Shown here: positions 19,346 to 31,400 of the stretch, piece after piece
Layout: the number at the start of each line of letters is the position of its first letter
How positions within the stretch are numbered: the first letter of the stretch is position 1
From: Pascua guehoae
Lineage: Eukaryota; Basidiomycota; Tremellomycetes; Trichosporonales; Trichosporonaceae
Direction of reading: 5' to 3'
Length of the DNA stretch: 64,000 bases
NCBI GenBank assembly: GCA_001600415.1
Contig: BCJX01000001.1
Location: 1,281,723-1,345,722 of the forward strand
Notes under the pieces: generated by a model
Told to the model about the DNA's origin: nothing
The model's database searches: none
What the model saw: the letters and a program-made list of their open reading frames with translations, nothing else
Program-made: the position numbers and the translations under genes

Positions 19346-21666
19346 CTACTCGAGCCCGAGCTCCCTGCGCTTGTCGTGGATCGCGGCCGCGAGGCGCCTA
19401 AAGCCCTCGGGCGCCTCGTCGTCAAGGTCGATGATGGAAAAGCTCACACGCACGTGCGAGCTCTTGCGGCCAGACGGGTAGAATGCCTGGCCGGGGACAG
19501 CGAGGACACCCTTTGCCAGCGCCTCGTTGCGGATCAGGCTAAACGAGTCGGTAATGCCCGCGGGGGACATGTCGATCCACAGAAACATGCCGGCGACGGG
19601 CGAGACCCAGCGCGCGAGGTCGCCGAGGGCTTCTTTGGCTGCCGCCTCGAATACGTCGCGGCGCGCGGCGTAGAAGGCCGCAACCGCCCGGGCGTGCGAG
19701 AGGAAGCCCTGGATGCCCCCTGCTGCGTGAGCTGGTGACTTGGGGTGTGGAGAACGAGGAAGGAGTGCTGCGAGAATCGTACGTGGCGAAACACGTTGCC
19801 GGACACGGAAAGAAAGGACAGGTGCTGTGGGAATCATAGGCTCCCACATATTGCTACTCACAGTGGTCGAGGAGGCGGTAAGCAATGGCCTGGGTGAGGC
19901 CCGACGTGTGGAGGTTCATCCCAGCAGTCTGCACGTCGATGGCGTGGAGAATGTCCTTGGGGCCGGTGGCAAAGCCGAGACGCATGCCGCCAGAGAGGAG
20001 CTTGGAGAACGAGTCGAAGCGCACGACGTGGCCACCCTCGGGGAAGACGGCCGTCTCGAGGCCAAAGTAGGACGGGATGAGGGGCTCGGTCAGGTAGTCT
20101 GTTGTCAGCCGTGTGCCTGGGATAGGTCATGCGAAGAAAGTGGATGGTGATGAGGAAGGGAGAAGAGCGGACGTTGCGCCTGGGGTTAAATACCAGCTAA
20201 CTCACAGTAAGGGTCGTCCTCGAGCATGAGCAGGTCATACCTCTTCATGACCTCGAGCACGTCGAGCTTGCGCTGCTTGCTCGCCGAGCATCCCGACGGG
20301 TTGCAGCCCACGGGCGTCGAGTAGATGACGCGGGGCCGCTTCTTGTCCGCGGGCCACGCGGCAAGAATGCCTTCGAGGCTCTTGGCCGACAGGCCCTGGT
20401 CGTCGACCTCGACTTCGACCATCTCGGCGTGAAGCTGCCGCAGCGCCGGAAGCACGCCCGAGTAGACGGGCGTCTCGACGAGGATCGGGTCGCCCGGGTT
20501 GAGGACTGCGCCAAAGGACTGGGTCGTGAGCAAGTTGCAGACGGACATGTGCGTGTACACTTCTGGGAAGCTGGGTTATTACTAGAGGACAAGAGGCGGG
20601 CATTGGAGAGCGACACAGCCCTTCGCGATGCTCACCACCAGCACCACCAACACCACCAGCACCAGTACCAGCACCATGGCCAACTCACCTTGCTCATCAG
20701 GTCCTGGCACCCACTGCCCATGCTAATTGCCCAGTTGCCCGGCTGGCGCCCGTGGATCTCCGTCTGGAGGTTGCTCAGCCACTCCCGGACGGCCGGAAGA
20801 CCAGGGCTGGGGCCGTACTGAAGCGCCTGGTCGAGGAGGGGCCCATCGAGCTCGACCGACTCGGGCATGCCCTGCCCGCCGAGCGGGGGCTTGATGTGTA
20901 GCGTAATCGAGTTGAACGGGAAGGTCTGGGGGTTGGGGCGGCCGGCGCTGGGGGTTAGCTGTGTCTGGGATAGCGAGGGTGGGACAATGTGGCAGACATA
21001 GGTGATGACGCGAGGTGGGTGAGTACGGGGTAGCGGCACGGTGTGCGTCGAGACCGGACAGTGAGAGGCGATGTCGCCTGCCAACCCGTCGTCTGCAAAT
21101 CCCCGTCTCCCTACCAGCAGAGTGGACGAAGATAGACACGTACAGCTGTATCGTCAGCTATAGCTCGGTGTCATTGATGCCAAACTCACAAAGGTGATCA
21201 CGCCCTCGGTCTCAAAGGGCATCAGGCCACGGACTGGCGTCAGCACTGTCCTCGTAGAGGGGGTATCCAAGCGAGATCAACAGTCACCACGGTGCGTGCA
21301 CGATCGTCGACGCGGGCGGTCACAGCAGACGCGCACAGATCGGCCCATGGTCCAGTCCAGTGCGCGTCTGGCGTCCAGAAATTTCTCGTCGCCAGCCACC
21401 CCACCGCACCGCACCGCACCGCACAGTACGGCAGCGACAGTGCCTAGGTACTCACTGCCATCAATCTCGGTGACCTTTGCGACCTCGCTGAGAAAGCACG
21501 TCGTGCCCGGCGGCGTGAGGTCGGCGGGGGCGACGGCCGCGCTGTGGCCGTTTGCCTTTTTGCCGCCCTTGGCTGCGGGCTTGGCGGCGCCGTTGGGGTG
21601 GCCGTTGGCGCCGACCGGGGACGGGGGCGAGGTCTGGAAGGGCGACGAGACGACAGAGTCCTGCAT
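19346..21666 (-). CDS. ARO8: PLP-dependent aromatic/2-aminoadipate aminotransferase (Aro8 type)
   Basis: Exons 21666-21456, 21245-21190, 20958-20689, 20518-20206, 20098-19862 and 19719-19346; phases sum to 487 codons (486 aa). Motifs of fold-type I subgroup aminotransferases appear in order: PVRGLMPFETEGVITF, AGRPNPQTFPFNSITL, SMGSGCQDLMSK, AVLNPGDPILVETPVYSG, YSTPVGCNPSG, LEDDPYYYL (created exactly by a splice), and FDSFSKLLSGGMRLGF with Lys at about residue 316 as the PLP Schiff-base residue. An Arg near the C-terminus (RVSFS) would bind the substrate carboxylate. Family knowledge: these enzymes transaminate aromatic amino acids, kynurenine or 2-aminoadipate; the exact substrate is not decidable here. 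The acceptor at 20959 has a competing CAG 9 nt downstream in the wrong phase. Intron 3 carries a CACCAC-rich microsatellite. Confidence 0.85.
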
Positions 21667-22614
21667 CGCTTGTTGGGGGTGTTGCGGGGTGTGGATGTCG
21701 GGTGCAAAGGGGGTGTGGAAGGGAAAGGGTGACAGACGGCGTCGTGGGGTGAGTGTGAGTGTATGAGAGGGGGAAGAGATGAAGAGATGGACAATGGGGA
21801 TGGGGATATGAGGATACCAGATGGTTATGAGCCGCGACAGGGTTGGGGGCACGCAGGTACGCAGGCGGGAGTCTGGCGGTAAGCGCCGTTGCGACGATGA
21901 GCAAAGTCTGGGGCTGAGCAATACTGGACCAACGTTGGTCATGCATGGGCTGACGAGAGGGTGGCGGTGGGGGTGGGGAGAGTGGCTCGAATCGACTCGG
22001 ATCGACGTTATCTCGTGACTACGCGTTCGTTCTGCCACCCAACTGCTACTGGGCGGCCGGAGCTCGCCGATCGCCGACCAAAAGTCACCACCGCTGGGGG
22101 GCGTACTGTACCTGGGTGTGGTGTGGTGTACCTGGGTGTACCTGGCAGTACCTGGGCTGGAATCTGGCACATTTAGACTCGAAAGGGGCACGGCCTCCAC
22201 CCAGCAACGCGTAACGCCAAAACAGACCCGGCCGAGTTCTACAGCTGGATCCAGACTCTGCCATCCATCTCCAAGTCAAAGAGGGAGACTAGCGTGGTGG
22301 GGCAGACATCAACAGTTTTGGCGGCCTCCAAGATGTGATTATCAAGGAGATATCTCCCTTGCTGATGTCACAAACGCATCAAGAGCACACACAGCTGGCG
22401 CAGGACGGGCAGCACGGCCGGCACTACATTGATGCACATGATGATGGACATTGTCAAGCCTTTGTCGTTGCTACCAGCCAATGCCACAGGCATGTTGGCA
22501 GTCAAGTGGAGCGGGCATTGACCTCCATGGGCATTGCGACGACTGGACAAGCCAGACTCACTGGCTTGATTCACTTGGGCACAATGTGTGCAAATCCATC
22601 TACTCTCTAGCTCC
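21667..22614. other. Intergenic region between aminotransferase and RAI1
   Basis: About 950 bp, upstream of the aminotransferase and downstream of RAI1 (both − strand). A small direct repeat (GTACCTGGGTGTG / GTACCTGGGTGTACCTGGCAGT) lies near 22105-22155. No gene is supported. Confidence 0.55.
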
Positions 22615-25022
22615 TTACTCCCTCTCACCGTCCATGCGCCACCGCACATACTCCTCGGGCAAGATACCGCCCCAACGTCCGTCCTGCATGTCTGTTGGAC
22701 CGAGGTTGACGAGCTCGCATCCTTTGCGCGGCGTGAAGCGGAGGCTCCACATGGTGGCAGGCGGCAGCTCCTCATCGGGTCCAATGTCGAGGTACCCGCC
22801 GGGCGGCACGGGGTCGGTGGGGAGGACATGGCGGACCAGCATGGACAGAGTCGCGTACAAAAAGTGCAGGCATGGGGCTGGGTGCCAAGCTGGATTTGGC
22901 GAGGATCCTACCAAGGCTGGTATTGACGAGGTTGGGAAGGTGTGGTTTGAGACGAGGCGGCCGTCGTCGGTGCGGAAGCCGACTTCAACCGTCTGGGGTT
23001 AGCAGGAGCTCAAGGGGTGGTAGAGGTGCAGTCGGGGCGACATGGAAAGAGGTTGTGAATGGGCGCCGTAGTGAGCCAGAGGATTCATTCCACGAATGGA
23101 AGACAAGTATGCAGAGATAGACTGTGCCACGAGGGAATGACCAGCCCTGCAGGCCACCACACTCACCGACACCCCAAGGAGGAAACTCTGCGCCCAGTGC
23201 TTGAGGAGTTTCTTTTGGAAGACATTATCAGACCCTGGGCTGTCGATGACCTTGTTCGTCTTGAGCTCGACTGTGGCCTCGAGGCCTGGGTTCGGTGTAC
23301 CTGGAGGGGCTGATATGTGAGCGTCGTTGTAGCAGTCATGGGGGCTGTTTCGCCTGCTTTCGCACAACCAGGGTTGAGGCAGCGTCGTCTGGAGCACCTG
23401 ATGCCAGTATTTGCGTCTGGGCTGTGTCCTGACAAGGAGCAGCCTCTCTCACGCCGCTCAAACTCTGCAACTGCTCCTATCCCTACATTGGTGTGTTCGG
23501 AAAGTTGTGAGGCTGCTACGCGGTCGAGTCCGAGTCTCACTGTGGCAGTCCCACGACTTTCTGAACGCACCTGTACACTGCCTGTCCCATAACACGTCAC
23601 CCATTGTCTCTGCACTTGTCCTCCCACCTCGTCCGCTTTGTGCCCCACATGGTCAGACCATTCTCTCCTCGGCCCCGCGTGCTCCTTGAGCTACAAGCTC
23701 CTCTCGTGCTCGACCACCCAGCCGCACTCGTGCCCACCCTCACCTTTGACACAATCCACCTCCCCGCCGAGGAGGAGTGGCACATCTCCAATCGCACTCC
23801 GCACGACGCTGCCGTCAGTATTTCTCTCCACCGCCGCCTCATACCCACTTGCACCACTGCGCGTCAGCATCGCCACATTTGTCCCTACCAGCCTCTTGGC
23901 CGCATACCTCAGCAGCACGCAACTGGGCCGACTTGACGCACCTGGACATTGGTATTCACGTCGCCCGACCATCCCTCTGGCGCCTCGTCGTCGTCATCAC
24001 TCTCTTCTTCGCCCACCGTCGCGTACGCCTCGTACGCATACCCCATGTAGCTCTGGAGCGCCCAGCGGCTCTGCTCTCGCGCGCGTGCGGCGCGGGCCTC
24101 GGGCGGGTCCCAGAGCTCGAGGTAGACCGAGCCCCCGAGGGCGAGGGCGCGCATCTCCCATCCTTCGCGTTGTTCGTAGGGCGCCGTCATGATTCTGGTG
24201 TTAGTCCTAGAATGTCATTGGTGTTGGGTTGGGGTGTTTGCGGTAGTCTTGCTTTGGCTCCTCCTGTGGGTCCCGTCTGTGGGTCCTGCTTCTCGCTCCT
24301 GTCTCTGGCCCTGTTCGTCGACCAAAGCTCATCTTCAACACCCCCAGTCCAATATTCAATTACCTCCCATCTCATGCTCGTCCCCCCGCCCCTCCACGAG
24401 ACGCCAACCCCCGCTTGGCCGACCCTGCCGTTCAACGCTCAAGCTACCACCACCGCAACTCGTAGCCAAGCACCACGGCCAACACCACCACCACCACCAC
24501 CACCACCCAGCTCGTAACCAAACACCACCCTCCCATTGCCCACCCCCCTCCCCTCCCCTTGCCCCNNNNNNNNNNNNNNNNNNNNNNNNNNNNNNCCCCA
24601 ACTCACCGAGTCATCATCCCCCGCCAACTAACAACCCCCCCGCGCCTCTCCCCGCCCTCCCAGCGCAGCGCCTCACACAGCCCATCCAGGTGCTCGTCGA
24701 CATCTGCGCGCTCCCTCCGCCGCTCAAACCCGTACGTCAGGTCGGCACCCGCCCCCGCGCCCCCGGGGCGGTAGTAGGCCATGCTCGCGTCGCCGCCCTC
24801 GATCCGCCGGTCGGGCAGGTGCGAGTAGGTCGTCACGAGGACCGGGTAGCGGTAGGAGGGGGCGGGGGGGAGGTTCGTGCGGGGTGGGAGGGCGAGGGCT
24901 TCGGTTGGTTGCATCTTGCCAAAGGTGGGGTTGGTGGGGGGCGGGTAGAGGTGTCGGATGGGGGGCGGGGTGTGGACGTGTCGGATGGACGGGAGTCGGA
25001 TGGGGAGGACGCGCGGGGACAT
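22615..25022 (-). CDS. RAI1: Decapping nuclease RAI1/DXO family
   Basis: Exons 25022-24607, 24194-23942, 23856-23849 (8 nt), 23808-23744, 23300-23167 and 22992-22615, giving 417 aa. Diagnostic stretches: [20 protein letters not shown] near the N-terminus; [10 protein letters not shown] joined across intron 1 to [28 protein letters not shown]; the metal-binding GGEVDCV (Glu242, Asp244); and VELKTNK (Glu259, Lys261) followed by [14 protein letters not shown]. These match the catalytic E-x-D and E-L-K motifs of RAI1/DXO. Family knowledge: the enzyme removes incomplete or non-canonical 5' caps and, in yeast, partners the nuclear exonuclease Rat1/Xrn2. The 8-nt exon is needed to restore the family motif (reading [16 protein letters not shown]) and is flanked by good donors, acceptors and CTGAC branch sequences. 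Intron 1 (412 nt) contains a 30-N gap. Confidence 0.85.
24566..24595. other. Assembly gap (30 N) in RAI1 intron 1
   Basis: Thirty N bases flanked by CCCCTCCCC-type and ACCACCACC-type low-complexity sequence. The gap is intronic, so the RAI1 protein is probably unaffected, but the intron length is unknown. Confidence 0.95.
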
Positions 25023-26087
25023 CGAGTGCCGTGTAGAGGGGTGAAGTGGAAAGAGATGTGGTGGTGACATCACTCTGACGCGTGAGTGGAGGAGCTTGCC
25101 TGGCGAAAACACAGTGGCCATGTGGCGGGGCGAAAGTGTGGCGGATGGCACGATGATGGGTGGGTATTCCAAAGACATCGATGCGGCGGTCCATAGATCC
25201 ATAGAGCTGCCGAAGACGATTCATACGCGACTCTGATACTATGCTCACATTCAAAAGAAAGCGCACAGCCTTCTTCCAGCCAGGGAATCTGCAGCGATAC
25301 CCGTGGTGATACCTGCAACTGACCATGGAGCTTTTCCGCCACCAATAACCGTCTCGCGCCTCGGCTGGCATCTACGCATTGCTCATTGCTCCTGGGACAA
25401 AGCGTCCCTGGTACGCGTAAACTACTTGCACGATAAATTGACCTGAGTTGCCGTCTTCATGCAAACCCCACTGGGACAGACTGCTTGCAAGAAAACAAAC
25501 GCGCAACCCAAAACTAACCATTAAACTTGGCCCATTTAATGACCTCGCGCCGGGCAAAAACTGATGCTGACCAGGCTTTCGTGAACTTGGGCGTCAACAT
25601 CCTCTGCAATGTGCTGTTAGGTCCTTTGCTATGTGCCGTATTGGTGCTGTGCGTGCTACTCCGTAGCATACCCGTCTTGGCGGGAATGATGAGGAATTGT
25701 CCTCCAACGAGTCGTGACACCACTCAAAGGTTACAGGCCAGCCAATAAGTGGCATGGCAGGTATGGCAGAGCTCCAATGACACTCGGTCTCGAGATGACA
25801 AACCTGCCCAGCGGTGTGCAGTATCACAGGAAAAGTCGGTGCAAGTTGTCCCAGCTTCAATGTCCAACTCCACTCCGTCCGTCACAGCCTCTGCTCTTTC
25901 CTGACCAGCCCCGATGAGCCCCAGAGCCCCCACTCGCCCGCTCCTTTCTTCTCTTGCGACTCTTCAACCCTCACTACGCAGCCCACAGCTTGCCCCCCCT
26001 TCTTCCGCTCCCCGTTGTCTCACTCGTCGTCCTCACGTACCTCGCCCCGACCGGGACGACATCCTCACTCAAGCTCTCAAACATCAA
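25023..26087. other. Intergenic region upstream of RAI1
   Basis: About 1.1 kb without a recognisable gene. It holds the RAI1 promoter on its left and, on the right, a pyrimidine-rich stretch (25880-26080) immediately before the tRNA. Confidence 0.5.
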
Positions 26088-26177
26088 GGCGATTTAGCTC
26101 AGTTGGTTAGAGCGCATGCTTAACAGTTGTTTGAACTGGTACGCATGAGGTCGGCAGTTCGACCCTGTCAAACGTCA
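26088..26177 (+). tRNA. tRNA-Val(AAC) with intron
   Basis: The 5' arm GGCGATT is followed by TA, the D arm GCTC...GAGC with AGTTGGTTA, and an anticodon stem CATGC...GCATG. The loop reads TTAACA, then about 16 nt of intron (roughly 26133-26148), then C. The anticodon is AAC (valine, GTT codon family); the CTTAACACG context matches fungal tRNA-Val(AAC). The T arm is GGCAG-TTCGACC-CTGTC. The 3' acceptor strand AAACGTC pairs with the 5' strand except for an A·A at the fifth position and a G·T at the second; the discriminator is A. The internal promoter boxes TAGCTCAGTTGG (A) and GTTCGACCC (B) are intact. Confidence 0.8.
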
Positions 26178-26922
26178 GTGATTTCCTTTTTGTATATGGG
26201 TATGTAGATGTTTACGGTGCTTGGGTGTTGGACAAGGATGTGTTTGGCGGACGATATCGGCGGCTGATGGTTTGACGAAAAGTGTGGCACAAGAGTGGGG
26301 GTGGGAACGTGGTGTGGGTGTGGGATGTGGGAACTGTTGTTTCAGCACTCCCATAGTCGAGGCTGGCGACGGAGACGGGCCTGCTGCTCTAGCTGTAGCG
26401 AGCCGTCTACCAGGACTTGAAAGATATGCCACAACTTGGAGATGAACTAGCAAGCATGCGAGGACGGACGTGGAATTACAACCAGCAAAAGGATATACAC
26501 CCCGAACCTGCTGGATACCCATACCACCATGTGACCCATCGTCAACAGCCACTGGCCTGGACCATGACGCGCTGCTTGAAGTACAGTCCATGCAGTGGCG
26601 CAGTCTGCAGGACAGGACCATGGAAACCACTCGCAGCCTCGCTGCAGCGTGCGGAACGGTATGGCAGTGCCCAATCGGTCGGTGACGCGGTGGGGACCGC
26701 GGTGGGACAAGGCTAATAATAGGACCGATAGCATGACGTATGGTGGGTGTGGGTGGTGGCGGAAACGGGTGTTGGAATGGTGTGGTGCTTCTGTACAGAG
26801 GCCGAGTACATAAAGGGACGGTGGGTCTCGTTCTCATCCCCCCGAGTCTCGCTCACTCGACAAAGACCAAGACCAAGACTAAGACCAAACCACCAACACC
26901 ACAGCACCGCATCGTCAACAAC
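26178..26922. other. Intergenic region, tRNA-Val to small orphan
   Basis: About 745 bp with no supported gene. An A/C-rich leader with repeated AAGACCAAGAC-type steps lies at 26860-26900, likely 5' UTR of the next gene. Confidence 0.5.
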
Positions 26923-26965
26923 GTAAGCCGCACAGCCCACGGGCGAGCTGACCACCAGACCACCA

Positions 26966-27379
26966 ATGTCGACGGGCACCAACCCAACCCCGGCCGCGTC
27001 CCACACGGACGACGCGACGCACCACGTCCACGCGGCGTTCGCCGACCTCGACCGCGGCCTCGACGACCTCGTGGGCGAGGTGAAAAAGCTCCATGCGATG
27101 CATACCGCCGCGCTCGAAAAGCAGTATACCGACTTTATGGCCGGCGCGCGCAAGGACATGGCGCATAAGCAGGGTGGGGGCGGGGATGCGGGGGGGCATG
27201 ATGAGCATACCAAGGGGGTCGAGAGGGCGGCGGATGCGTATCGCGCCAAACTGCAAAAGTACAAACGGGAGCTGGCGGAGAGGTGGGGCCACCACGGGGG
27301 CGGGGGTGCCGGTGGTGGTGCGGGTGTTGGCGCCGGTGGTGGTGGGGCGACGGGCGGGACGACGACGGCCGCGGCCTAG
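26966..27379 (+). CDS. Small orphan protein, helical with Gly-rich tail
   Basis: 137 aa, single coding exon; ATG in the context ACCAATG. A probable 5' UTR intron of 36 nt (26923-26958, GTAAGC ... GCTGACCACCAG) ends 7 nt before the ATG. Residues 20-110 are strongly helical and charged (ADLDRGLDDLVGEVKKLHAM; YRAKLQKYKRELAERWG); the last 30 residues are Gly/Ala/Thr-only. No known domain. The opposite strand is also open but reads as Arg/Pro/Gly low complexity. Coding evidence is moderate: charged heptad-like pattern, GC-ending codons and the UTR intron. Confidence 0.6.
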   Translation: MSTGTNPTPAASHTDDATHHVHAAFADLDRGLDDLVGEVKKLHAMHTAALEKQYTDFMAGARKDMAHKQGGGGDAGGHDEHTKGVERAADAYRAKLQKYKRELAERWGHHGGGGAGGGAGVGAGGGGATGGTTTAAA

Positions 27380-28402
27380 AGGCGGGGGATGTAGGCTCGT
27401 ATCCAGACCTGTTACGAATGGGATTGTCGCCGAGTCCGATCCTGCCATGGTGTATCCAGACTTACAACTGATTGGGATGGTGGCACTCGTTGACTCTATC
27501 CCTTGGCAACTGGGTTCCCTTGGTGCCTGTGAACCCCGATGAATAGGGACTGACATGCGCTCACTGTGAGGATGGTGAGCGAGGTTGTGGTCGCTTCCAC
27601 TCGTGTCGGCAAAGCGATGGGGCAGCTCACGACTCACCCCCATTATTATGCAAGACTGGGGCGAACGACAAGCACCTCGAGCATATTGCCTGTGCATTCT
27701 CTGACCTAGGTAGGCAGGTTGACTCTCCCCGAATCGGCATCTTGGGATCAAAACGAGGTGGCCGACCGCGCATACTGGTGCATATCAGCCTTCAACCCTC
27801 GCGCCCGTCCTGGCCGTGGCACCCATATAGCTTGTAGCCCCACAAGTCCTTGACGATACGAGACGTGAGACACGACTGACCCACGCTTGTGTGGATTGCT
27901 TCAAGCTTCACGATGATGCTTGCCGTCCCAACGTCTGCTGACCACTCCCGTAGCGCTCTCACCCCTCCCACGCCTCGCCTCAAAGCACCCTGTCTCCACG
28001 CCACTCGCCCACACGCACGGCCTTGACAGAAATACAGTTGCATCATCTATGTACACATTACACTGGCTGATCCGTCTACGGTTCGCGGTTTCGGACACTC
28101 GATGGCAACGATTCTGGTCGGGTATGCGGTTATGGTTGGGGGTGTCATTGTGGTCTGTTGTTTGCAGTGCTTTGGCGTTGACTGGTGCTTGTGGTACGAT
28201 TCTGTTGAGGTTTGGTTTCCGTGCTAGTTGTGGTTTGTGGTTCTGGGGTTTGGTGGTGGTCTCGTGGTGGTTTTGGTGGTCCGACTTTGGTGTTGCTTTG
28301 TGGACTCGGAATGCAACTTGCGACACCGTCTCTGATGGTCTGGTCGTTCCCAATTACCGGCCCTCTCGTCATTCTCGTTTGCCCACTCGCCGTCCTCCTC
28401 TC
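27380..28402. other. Convergent intergenic region
   Basis: About 1 kb between the small orphan and the F-box/LRR gene stop. A T/G-rich stretch (GTGGTTTGTGGTTCTGGGG type) occupies 28130-28300. No gene is supported. Confidence 0.5.
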
Positions 28403-31400
28403 CTACTCGTCAAACGCAAACGCGTCGACGCCGCCCATGCCCTCCTCGCGCCCCATCATGCCCTCGCCGCGCACCACCTCCATCTTGCGCGGGTGCCAAC
28501 CGACGTCGGACCGGACACGGCCGTTGGCCTCTGCGAGGGCAGTAAAGTACGCGCGGCGCGGGTGGCTCGCCGGGAGGTGCCGGACAAACGCCTGGGTCGC
28601 AAGGCCCTCTCCCACTTCAATGGGGTCACCCTTGACTTCACCCCAGTTGCTGACCGTGTTGGCAGGGATCCAGCCTGCAGACACGTCGACATACCACCCG
28701 CGGCGGCCCTTGGAACGCACAACCTGCCATTCCGTGCGACCAGACCCCTGCGAGCCGACGAGCGACTGGCGGATCGCAGGGCCGAGCTCGACGACGCGGA
28801 GGCGCGTGGGGCCCGACGACAGGTCGACCTTGTTGTTGATGCCGCTCAGGTCGATACCAGAGAGCGAGAATGGCATCGTCGTCAACGGGTTGATGAGGAG
28901 CGCGTGCAGCGTGAGCGTAATCTGCAGCGTCGTCGCGTCGGGGCGCAGATCAGCAGTCGCCGAGCCGATGAGCGTAATGACCTCGACACCGGGAGCCTGT
29001 GTCTGCAAAAAGGTGGAAATGTCACGCAGGCGCAGGTCTGGGACGTGGCTCAGACCAAGCGAGATGAGCGACGGCTGTGGTGGGAAAACCTCGGGCGCGA
29101 GGTGCTCGGGGGTAAATGCCGCCGAGCTCAGGTCGAGGTACCGAAGGCGTCCAGACTTGATGCACGGCGCCTTGGTGATGAGGCGGTACAGGTCATGGCT
29201 GCCCATGGCGTTACCCTGCGTCTGGTTGACAAAGAGGTTCAGGTCGACCAGGTCGGCGGCCGCAGGCGACTCGATGAGAAAGTCGACAATAACGTGCGGG
29301 TCGAGGTGCATGCAGCGCGCGAGCGACAGCGATTCGAGCCGCATCCCGCGAGGCGGGTTGTAGGTGAGCGCGCGGAGGAGGTCGTTGCCGACGCGTGTGC
29401 CCGACAAGTCGAGGTGGGTGAGGTTTGGCATGGAGATGACGAGGTTGCGGATAAACGCCGATGGGAGACGGCGGCACGAGCGGAGCGACAAGCGGCGCAG
29501 CGAGTGGAAGAGCATGCGGTGCGTGCGACGGTCGTCAATGGCCATTTCGTCGTCAAAGTCGCCGTCCTCGTCCATCGAGTCGGCGTGACGCTGCCGCGTC
29601 CTCCGACGCCCACGACCCGGGTCACTGTCGTCATCGTCGTCTTCGTCATAGCCCAGGCCGAGCCAGTTGTCGCCAAACTCGTCCACGGCAGCCGAAAAGT
29701 TGCGGCTCACGCAGCCCGTGAGATCAATGGCCTCGAGCGGCTTGAACATGCCGCGCCGTGTCCACTTTTGCTCTTCGGTCTCGTCCTCGTACGGCACGTA
29801 GACGGGGCGCGGGGGGTCCATCTGGTCGTCAATGGTGCTCTGGTGCTGCGGCTCTGCAGACTCCTGCGACAGAGAGCGTGGCCGTGGACGATTGCTGTTG
29901 AAGAATGACGCCGTGCGCGGCCGGAAGATGCGCGGCTTGGCGTACCCGCGGAAGAAGATTTCCTCGACCACGGGGTAGGTCAGCGCCGAGTCGACATACT
30001 CGGTAATGCAGATGGAGCGCAGGTTGGGCGCATTCTTGATAACACCCTCGAGGCGGCCCGCCGTGACAAAACGGCCGCGCACGGCCTCTTCCTGCGACCG
30101 ACGTGCACCGATCGTGCGAAAGTTTGTAAAGCTCAGGTGGCGAATGTAGGGCCCTGGCGGCGGCAGCATGTCGGGGTTGGTGTTGACAATGTTGTTGGGT
30201 GTCTCGTCAACGTCCATGGGCGGGAGGTCCACCTCGGCCTTGGGAGGGGTGCGCATGGCCGCACGGTGCAGGTCTTGCTGCGGCGGGACAACGTCGTGGT
30301 ATGCTACGTGGTGCTGGTGCTGCTGGTGATGGTGCTCGTCCACTTCCTCTTCGAGATCAGAGTGGCTGATGACCCGTGCGTGCGACAGAGAGCTCTGGCG
30401 CATCAAGGGCCGGGTGGGGTTACTCATCGAGAGCGAGCGCTGGAGCACGGCCGTGATGCCCTCGGTCTCAAAGTCGAGGCCACGGCGCGGCGAGCGGGAA
30501 CGGCCTCGGAGGCGGGCCTTGGGCGACGTGTTTCGCGACCCGGGCGGCGTAATGAGCATGTTGACGCGGCGGGGCTGTGGATGCGGAGATACTCCCCATG
30601 AGAGACGCGACGCGTGGGTGGCATGCTCCGAGCTCTCACCGACGCCGCCACTGATCGACACCGACCTGGGCGGGCCGTGGTGGTGGTGGCTGTGGCCGTG
30701 GCCAGTTCCGACAGCGGCGGCCCAACCGCCGCCAGGGGCCAGAGGACCCGTCGGCGAGAAGGCCCCGGCGGCAGCGATCGATCCCACGGGCTGGCTCGGC
30801 AACGCCTGAAGCGGCGACGGCCCTTGCGCCGGGTCCTGTTCCTGGTAGCCAGGATGCCCAGAGTCAGAGTTGCTAGAATGCACCACCGCAGTGGCGGGCG
30901 CCACCGGGCTGCTGTCGTGAGAAAACGTCGGGGCGTGTTGCGACACGGGTGTGGACGGGCCAGAGTCGTCGGTGAAGACCGCCTTGTGCGACGAGGAAGC
31001 CTCGGCGCCGGCCTCGCCACTCGTGCGCCCCTTGACACGGCTGGTCGTGGTACCGTTGGCGCCGCCGCCGCTGCCATTGGCAACGACAGTGGTAGCACCC
31101 TCTACTTCATCCTCGGCCTCGAGGTCAACCACCTCCTCTGTGAGGGCGTCGACGACAGCGAGCCATCCACGGCCAGAGCGGACATCAACATTCTCCCACA
31201 ACCACGGGCGCGCCGCCTCGAGGACGTGAGAGCAAGTCTTGGTCGTGTACGAGAGCGCCTGTGCAGTGGTCTGGAAAGGCGGGGGTGAGGGGTCGAGCGA
31301 CGCAACAACATGCAGCGGGGGGAGCGGCGTCGGCTCGTCCGAGGGGCCAAGCTCGTAGAAGGGGGGTGCAAGGAGCTGGGCAACGTTTGATAAAACGTCA

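Noticed and set aside
26915..27751. A 278-codon − strand open frame over the small orphan
   Set aside because: Arg/Gly/Pro low complexity; the + strand has a charged helical pattern and a leader intron. The choice of strand is moderately, not fully, certain.
27920..29908. A 662-codon + strand open frame over the F-box/LRR gene
   Set aside because: It lies antisense to clear leucine-rich repeats and has an Arg/Asp/Val-biased composition with no motif.
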